DNA of 64,000 nucleotides from Streptomyces mesophilus (GTDB lineage Bacteria > Actinomycetota > Actinomycetes > Streptomycetales > Streptomycetaceae). The notes under the pieces were generated by a model, which was not told where the DNA came from, searched no databases, and was given only the letters and a program-made list of their open reading frames with translations. Positions 59,334 through 64,000 of this stretch are shown here, in pieces. The stretch is taken from contig NZ_JAAKZW010000011.1 of NCBI RefSeq assembly GCF_011044995.1, positions 1 to 64,000 of the forward strand, in the 5' to 3' direction. The translations under genes were made by a program, and so were the position numbers. Within the stretch, counting starts at the first letter, position 1, and each line of letters starts with the position of its first letter.

Positions 59334-60338
59334 TCATGACAGCGGGCGGGGGGTGAGGGTGGTGGGGTCGGTGTTGGCGCCGCACAGGACCACCACGACG
59401 TTCTCCTCGCACTGCGGCACGTAGGCCCCGGGGGCGATGAGCCCCGCGAGCGCGGTGGCGGCCCCGTACTCGACGGCCACGCGTCGGTGGTCCCACAAGG
59501 CTTGGCGGGCCGCGATGATCTGTTCGTCCTGGACAAGGATGCTGTGCACGCCGTCCTGTTGGGCCGCGTGCAGGGCCATGGTTGAGGTGCGGCGGGCGCC
59601 GAGGGAGTCGGCGGCGATCGAGTCGACGGGCACGTCCACGACGTGTCCGGCCTCGATGGCGGCGTTCAGGGCGCGGCAGTTCTCCGGCTCGACGGCCACG
59701 ACCCGTACGCCGTGGTGCTGGGCTGCGGTTGCGATTCCGGTGAACAGGCCGCCGCCGCCGACCGCGACGACGATGGTGTCGACCTGCGGAAGCTGCTGGT
59801 GGATCTCCTCCATCAGGGTGCCCGCACCGGCCGCGATCAAGGGGTGGTCGTAGGCGTGGGAGGCGAGCGCACCCGACGACCGGGCAAAGTCGGCGCAGGC
59901 TTCGGCGGCTTCGGCGTATTCGCCGCCGACGAGCTGGACGTCGGCGCCGTAGGCACGGAGTCTGTCGACTTTCACCGGCGGGGCGGTGGTGGGCAGGAAC
60001 ACCGTCGCGGCCACGCCCTGTTGGGCGGCGGCCCAGGCGCAGGCCAGCCCGGCATTTCCGCCCGACGCGATGGTGACACCTGCGGCGGGCAGGGTGCCGG
60101 CCTCTTTATGGGCCTGGATGAAGTTCTGTGCGCCGCGCGCCTTGAAGGAGCCGGTGTGCTGCATGAACTCCATCGCAGCCCACACACGGCACGGCGTGGG
60201 GGCTTGGTCGTCGAGCGGGTCGCGGAGTGCGGTGCGGATCGCCCCGGGGTCAAGCGGGGCGAGGGTGATGGGGCGGATGTGCCCGTTCACGCGGTCGGTA
60301 GCGGCCTTGATATCGCCATAGGCGACGGGGCTGTTCAC
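59334..60338 (-). CDS. PLP-dependent serine/threonine dehydratase-like enzyme
   Basis: A 334-residue protein from GTG 60338. It is a fold-type II PLP enzyme: Schiff-base lysine K66 in HTGSFKARGA, the phosphate-contacting ASGGNAGLA (91-99), and a second Gly loop VAVGGGGLF. Family members deaminate L-threonine or L-serine to 2-oxo acids, or act on diamino/hydroxy amino acids. No C-terminal regulatory ACT domain is present, so it is the short catabolic type. It stands alone, with no biosynthetic neighbours. Confidence 0.87.
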   Translation of the reverse strand: MNSPVAYGDIKAATDRVNGHIRPITLAPLDPGAIRTALRDPLDDQAPTPCRVWAAMEFMQHTGSFKARGAQNFIQAHKEAGTLPAAGVTIASGGNAGLACAWAAAQQGVAATVFLPTTAPPVKVDRLRAYGADVQLVGGEYAEAAEACADFARSSGALASHAYDHPLIAAGAGTLMEEIHQQLPQVDTIVVAVGGGGLFTGIATAAQHHGVRVVAVEPENCRALNAAIEAGHVVDVPVDSIAADSLGARRTSTMALHAAQQDGVHSILVQDEQIIAARQALWDHRRVAVEYGAATALAGLIAPGAYVPQCEENVVVVLCGANTDPTTLTPRPLS

Positions 60339-60909
60339 GAGAGAGTGCTTCCGTTCCTGTTGGTGAGGAGTAGTAGATGTATCGGCCAGTTGATCGTCCC
60401 GCCGGGGTTCAGCCGTGCTTTCGCGGGAGGGTGGGGATCGTCCTCTTGGCGCGCTTGGACTGGTCCCCGCCGCCGAGATACCGGTTGTCGATCGTCTCTT
60501 CGCCGTCGGTGCCCTGGACTTCGGCGAAGGAGCACCGGCCAGCCTTGCAGTAGACCTCTGGATCTTCGGGATGCCCTCGACCTCGGCCGCGACCACCCAC
60601 GTGTAGGAGCGGTCCGGCACCTCGGACTCGGCGGTCTCCTACTCAGGCGCGGGTGCCGTCTCGAGCCAGAGGAAACCGGTCTTCCTGCAGGCACGACCGT
60701 TCAACTACGGGTGCCAGGGCACTATTGCCGTCCCTATCCGTTCCCCCCTCCCCCGAATCGCTACGCGGGTTGACGTACAGCGCAACACCCTTCGCTCATC
60801 GAACGTCAACGGTTGAGTTGCCTGTCACCTGTACTCCCGTGCGGTGCAGGAGGGGCCGCCGGACCCAACCAGGATCATGCTTGGTCCTTGGTGCAAGCGC
60901 GTACGAGCG
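60339..60909. other. Intergenic region with possible gene remnant
   Basis: About 570 bases between two leftward genes. Minus-strand pieces (VPDRSYTWVVAAEVEGIPKI; DPEVYCKAGRCSFAEVQG) suggest a short frameshifted gene at 60410-60630, but I cannot name it. No hairpin found. Confidence 0.35.
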
Positions 60910-62094
60910 TCAGTCGCGCCGGAAGGGGCTGTAGTGCGCCGACGGGGCGTCGATAGGCACGTCAGGGCGCCATGCGGCAAGGATCTGCCCGCTGCATTCG
61001 AACAGGTCTTGCTGAGGCAGGTTGTCGAGTGGCCACCACTGCCAGTCGCCTACGCTCTCACCAGGCTGATCATGCGGTTCGCCCTCCCATCGGTTGATGA
61101 GCGCCCCCACAGTGACTCTCGGGACGCCTGCGACGTGGTCGACCAAGGTTCCCAGGAGCGTGACGTCCTGCGGGTCGGCGATGAGACCGCATTCCTCTGC
61201 GAGTTCGCGTACAGCCGTTTCCTCGAGCGATTCGCCACCCTCCAGGGACCCACCGGGGAGCTCGAACGTGCCGAGCTTGTGCCGACCCAGGAGTAGCCCC
61301 TTCTCGCCATACACGATGGCGCCGACCCCGACGGCTGCGTGGGGGGCGAGTGGCTCCGCGGTCCGAGGCCGACAAACCGTTCGCCGCGCGCTGCTCCCCC
61401 GCCGGCGGGCACGGATGAAGGTCACAGCCACAAGATTGTCCGCCTCGGGCGCGTGGAGGACATCGCACTGCTCGACTCGGAAGCCGTAGTGGGAGAGCAG
61501 GTCCTGCCAGAGCTGCGGGGTGAGCGCCCAAGCCTTACTCGCAATGGGCTGCTCGCCATTGACCAAGATGGCCTCCGGACGGGGTGTCACGGTGGGCGTC
61601 GGGCCCTGCCCATGGAGATTCGTGTGGAGGGCAGAAAACACGAGCAGCGAGCCATCGCGCAGGCTGTCTCGCAGTGCGGGCAGCACGTGGTGCGGGTCGA
61701 TGCAGGCGAAGGTCCAAATCGCGTAGGCCGCGTCGTAGGGTTCGGCGGTGCGCAAGTGATCCACGACGTCGGCGTTGACGAACCGTACGCTGGGCTCGTT
61801 GGTGAAGTGCTCGACCGCGCGCTGATGTTGCGTGGGTGACAGCTCGATGGCGTCCACGAGGGCGCCATGGTCGCGTGCCAGGTGCACGGCGTGGTGCCCT
61901 GGCCCTGAGCCAATATCAAGGACGCGCCTGCCGCGGATGGGCCCGAGCGCTTCGGTGCCTGGGCCGACACCGGCCCAAAACCCCCATTGCAGCTGCTCGG
62001 GCACCTTCGGCATGTACGCGCGATCGAGCTGCATCTGCCCGTACCGGGTCCAGATTTCTCGCGCCGTGGGGAGGTCGGCGAAGCCATCGGCCAT
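60910..62094 (-). CDS. Fused SAM methyltransferase-NUDIX hydrolase
   Basis: A 394-residue protein from ATG 62094 (GAGG upstream; ATG 62121 is in frame). Residues about 10-230 are a class I methyltransferase (VLDIGSGPGHHAVHLA as SAM motif I, then DAIELSP, AIWTFACIDPHHVLPAL). Residues about 250-394 are a NUDIX domain with the box GGSLEGGESLEETAVRELAEECGLI and a GTFELPGGSL strand. Such fusions recur in Streptomyces; the pair may act on one nucleotide-linked substrate, which is unknown. The linker (about 225-250) is Arg-rich. Confidence 0.85.
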   Translation of the reverse strand: MADGFADLPTAREIWTRYGQMQLDRAYMPKVPEQLQWGFWAGVGPGTEALGPIRGRRVLDIGSGPGHHAVHLARDHGALVDAIELSPTQHQRAVEHFTNEPSVRFVNADVVDHLRTAEPYDAAYAIWTFACIDPHHVLPALRDSLRDGSLLVFSALHTNLHGQGPTPTVTPRPEAILVNGEQPIASKAWALTPQLWQDLLSHYGFRVEQCDVLHAPEADNLVAVTFIRARRRGSSARRTVCRPRTAEPLAPHAAVGVGAIVYGEKGLLLGRHKLGTFELPGGSLEGGESLEETAVRELAEECGLIADPQDVTLLGTLVDHVAGVPRVTVGALINRWEGEPHDQPGESVGDWQWWPLDNLPQQDLFECSGQILAAWRPDVPIDAPSAHYSPFRRD

Positions 62095-62165
62095 GGGTGC
62101 CTCGATTCTGTTCGGAGCCATCGGCCACCGGCCCCGCCGAGCGGCGGGACCGGCGAAGGGATTGC

Positions 62166-62520
62166 TTAGCGTTCGTGGGACAAAGCGAGCAGTTCGGCGT
62201 ACACGCCGCCGCCGTGGACCTGGTCGTCGTAGGTGCCTTGTTCGGTGATGCGGCCGTCCTCCATCACGATGATCCGGTCGGTGACCTTCGTGTTCTCCAG
62301 GCGGTGCGTGACGACAATCGTCATGCGGTCGGCGGCGATGCGGCGCACCTATTCAAAGACGGCGTGCTCACCACGCCTGTCCAGCTGAGACGTCGGCTCA
62401 TCCAGGATCACCAAGGGGGTACGCCTGTACAGGGCTCGACCACAGGCCAGGCGTTGCCACTGGCCTCCGGACAACTCGGCGCCGCCGAAGAACTCACGCG
62501 CGAGCAGGATGTTGGGCGCC
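62166..62520 (-). pseudogene. ABC transporter ATPase remnant with in-frame amber stop
   Basis: From about 62520 the minus strand reads [31 protein letters not shown] (ABC signature LSGGQ), [12 protein letters not shown] (Walker B), then a TAG at 62349-62351 and, in the same frame, RRIAADRMTIVVTHRLENTKV (H-loop) to the stop at 62166. The Walker A half is missing upstream, where a glycosyltransferase gene begins on the other strand. It is a truncated half-transporter C-terminus with an additional nonsense codon. Confidence 0.8.
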
Positions 62521-62646
62521 GTGTTGGCCGGGCGAACCGGGGTGACAGCCGTCGCCGAACGTGCTCACCGATCCCGAGACGAGCGCCGGCACGCAACTGC
62601 GATGTTTGAATGGACTGTCGTTCTTGGTCTGGCAAGGAGAAGCGCT

Positions 62647-63420
62647 GTGCCCCTGGTGTCGGTCGTGATGCCCGTGTATAACTCGGCAGCCACCCTCGGC
62701 TCGGCTGTCCGGTCGGTGCTCACGCAGACCCACAGCGACCTGGAGCTGCTGGTCACCGATGACCAGTCCTCCGACGGCTCGATGGACCTGCTGCGCGCAT
62801 TCGCCGAGCAGGACGAGCGCATCCTGCCGCAGTCGGCGCCTGAGCGGGGCGGTGCGGGCCGGGCCCGCAACCTGGCGATCGAGCGGGCCCGCGGAGACTA
62901 CGTCGCGTTCCTCGACAGTGACGACATGTGGCTTCCCGAGAAGACCGAGAAGCAGCTCGCCTTCGCCGCGCAGGCCACCGCGCCTTTGACGTTCACCTCG
63001 TACTTCAAGATGGACGCCGACTATCCCGGTGAGAGCACCGACTGGATCCCGAACGGACGGGTGGTCCGGGCGCGCGAGCATGTGGACTACCGCGCGATGC
63101 TGCGCCGGGACTACATCGGCGCTCTGACCGCCATGTACGACCGCAAGGTCCTCGGCACTCGGCTGATGCCCGAGATGCGCAAGCGCCAGGACTACGCCCT
63201 ATGGCTGTCGATCATGCGGGACGGCGCGGACGCCCGCGGCCTGGCCGAGCCGCTCGCGGTGTACCGGGCCCACCAGGCGGGATCGCTGTCATCCAACAAG
63301 CTGTCCCTGGTGCAGTACAACTGGTCCCTGTACCGCGAGCACGAGCATCTGTCGGTCCCGCGGTCGACGCGGGCGCTGGCCGGCGCCGTATGGCAGTCGC
63401 TGCGCAACTCGCGCATCTGA
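62647..63420 (+). CDS. Glycosyltransferase family 2
   Basis: A 257-residue protein from GTG 62647, with AAGGAGAAG upstream. It is a GT-A fold enzyme: PLVSVVMPVYNSAATLGSAV, the nucleotide-sugar binding TDDQSSDGS, and the metal-binding AFLDSDDMW, then RRDYIGALTAMYDR and a C-terminal helical region. GT2 enzymes transfer sugars from nucleotide donors to polysaccharide, lipid or protein acceptors. No membrane anchor is present. Its neighbours do not form a sugar-biosynthesis cluster, so the acceptor is unknown. Confidence 0.88.
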   Translation: MPLVSVVMPVYNSAATLGSAVRSVLTQTHSDLELLVTDDQSSDGSMDLLRAFAEQDERILPQSAPERGGAGRARNLAIERARGDYVAFLDSDDMWLPEKTEKQLAFAAQATAPLTFTSYFKMDADYPGESTDWIPNGRVVRAREHVDYRAMLRRDYIGALTAMYDRKVLGTRLMPEMRKRQDYALWLSIMRDGADARGLAEPLAVYRAHQAGSLSSNKLSLVQYNWSLYREHEHLSVPRSTRALAGAVWQSLRNSRI

Positions 63421-63511
63421 ATCCACTCTCCGCCCGTCGGCAAGCCCAGCGCGCGGATCTGTGGTTCGTCCTTCTGGTGTGTTCCAACCCACCCGGAGTC
63501 GTTGGCTTGCC

Positions 63512-64000
63512 TCACAACGACGCGGGCTCTGGATCCGTTGCCAGGCGGGCATGGAGTTCCACGTCTACGCGGACACCGTCGTATTCGAGCTTCTGTCGTT
63601 GGTGTCCTTCCACTGCGAAACCAGCGGCGCGAGCAACTCCGCATGAGGCGGGATTGTTGACCCGGTGCCCAAGCTCCAGCCGGAAGAGGTCCGCATCGTC
63701 GAAAGCCCAGCGGGCCACAGCATGGCAGGCACGGGAGGCTATGCCCTGGCCCCGGGCCGCTGCCGTTGTCCAATAGGACACCCATCCAACGGCATGACGC
63801 CGATCCACTGGGCCAAGACGCACCTGGCCGAGAACGAGGCCGCCGTCATCGACGACGGCGAAGGAATAGGCATGGTCCGCGGCCCAATGCTCAGCCCGGG
63901 CCGTGATCCACTGCTCGGCGGCCTGGACAGAATCAACCGGTTCGACGGACTGGCCACGCATGAGCGGATCCGCAAACGCGTCCATAACTGCGTGGGCGTC
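63512..64000 (-). CDS. GNAT-family N-acetyltransferase, 5' end beyond the window
   Basis: The visible 160 or so C-terminal residues include the GNAT acetyl-CoA site (WTTAAARGQGIASRACHAVARWAFD, with the R-G-x-G-I/A core) and the later LFRLELGHRVNNPASCGVARAAGF helix-strand typical of RimJ/RimL-like members. The reading frame runs past 64000, so the start is not in the window. Family members acetylate protein N-termini, antibiotics or small amines; the target is not predictable. Confidence 0.85.
   Translation of the reverse strand, partial: DAHAVMDAFADPLMRGQSVEPVDSVQAAEQWITARAEHWAADHAYSFAVVDDGGLVLGQVRLGPVDRRHAVGWVSYWTTAAARGQGIASRACHAVARWAFDDADLFRLELGHRVNNPASCGVARAAGFAVEGHQRQKLEYDGVRVDVELHARLATDPEPASL

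Noticed and set aside
1..64000. CRISPR arrays, tRNA and rRNA genes
   Set aside because: No regularly spaced repeats, no cloverleaf with a T-loop GTTCRA block that I could support, and no rRNA-like sequence were seen by eye. A tRNA could still be missed without a covariance search.

Overview
The window looks like a stretch of a Streptomyces (or very close actinomycete) genome. Coding DNA is high in G+C with strongly G/C-biased third positions, GTG starts are common, neighbouring genes often overlap by 4 bp (GTGA/ATGA), and many proteins belong to families I know mainly from Streptomyces (DUF6193, DUF5958, DUF4265, the MTase-NUDIX fusion, CPCC proteins, replication-relaxation proteins). There is no rRNA, tRNA, ribosomal-protein or central-metabolism operon. 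The dense accessory content, IS elements and broken genes suggest a chromosome arm, a decayed integrative element or a large linear plasmid. I cannot tell which.

Layout: 0-4.4 kb holds a kinase-like fragment, two small conserved genes, a BTAD-like remnant, two exported proteins and a small LuxR-type HTH gene. 4.9-9.4 kb holds a 1,329-residue exported protein (lysozyme-like, golvesin-like and SGNH-hydrolase parts) and a small membrane protein, with two very strong hairpins. 10.2-14.4 kb is a five-gene, translationally coupled minus-strand operon: HTH-like protein, linker-rich protein, CoiA-like nuclease, catalytically degenerate DnaQ-fold protein and zinc-finger protein. 15-17.3 kb holds an endonuclease VII-type HNH protein and an AbiEii-type nucleotidyltransferase pair. 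17.4-26.4 kb is scarred by a broken ISL3-family element, truncated genes, a frameshifted alpha-mannosidase-like remnant, a regulator, a replication-relaxation protein and a frameshifted IS5-family transposase. 26.6-31.5 kb collects a cytidine deaminase-like gene, a Fic/Doc-like toxin-antitoxin pair, immunity-type proteins (Imm32, Imm49 remnant, SUKH, CPCC) and an SRA-HNH endonuclease. 32-37.8 kb is mixed decay (relaxase-like and methyltransferase remnants, HAD protein, frameshifted XRE/TPR regulator, NUDIX hydrolase, IS630 remnant).

38.2-52.1 kb is the core of interest, a defence/conflict island. It contains a CpnT-like polymorphic toxin with a deaminase-type C-terminus next to a SUKH protein. 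Next comes a coupled pair, a P-loop NTPase with a propeller-like C-terminus and a SUKH-plus-deaminase-like protein. These are followed by a PUA/EVE-HNH nuclease with a MazG-like pyrophosphohydrolase, a nuclease-helicase (DUF2075 type), an EVE-SRA-PD-(D/E)XK modification-dependent nuclease, a lower-G+C PD-(D/E)XK protein, a methyltransferase-HNH pair and a divergent ParB-like protein. 52-64 kb holds small membrane proteins, DUF genes flanked by a duplicated segment, a second CoiA-like nuclease, a serine/threonine dehydratase-like enzyme, an MTase-NUDIX fusion, an ABC ATPase remnant with an in-frame amber stop, a GT2 glycosyltransferase and a GNAT acetyltransferase running off the end.

All functional calls come from reading motifs in the translated sequence; no database search was run. 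Several frameshifts are one-base deficits in G/C-rich runs and could be sequencing errors.
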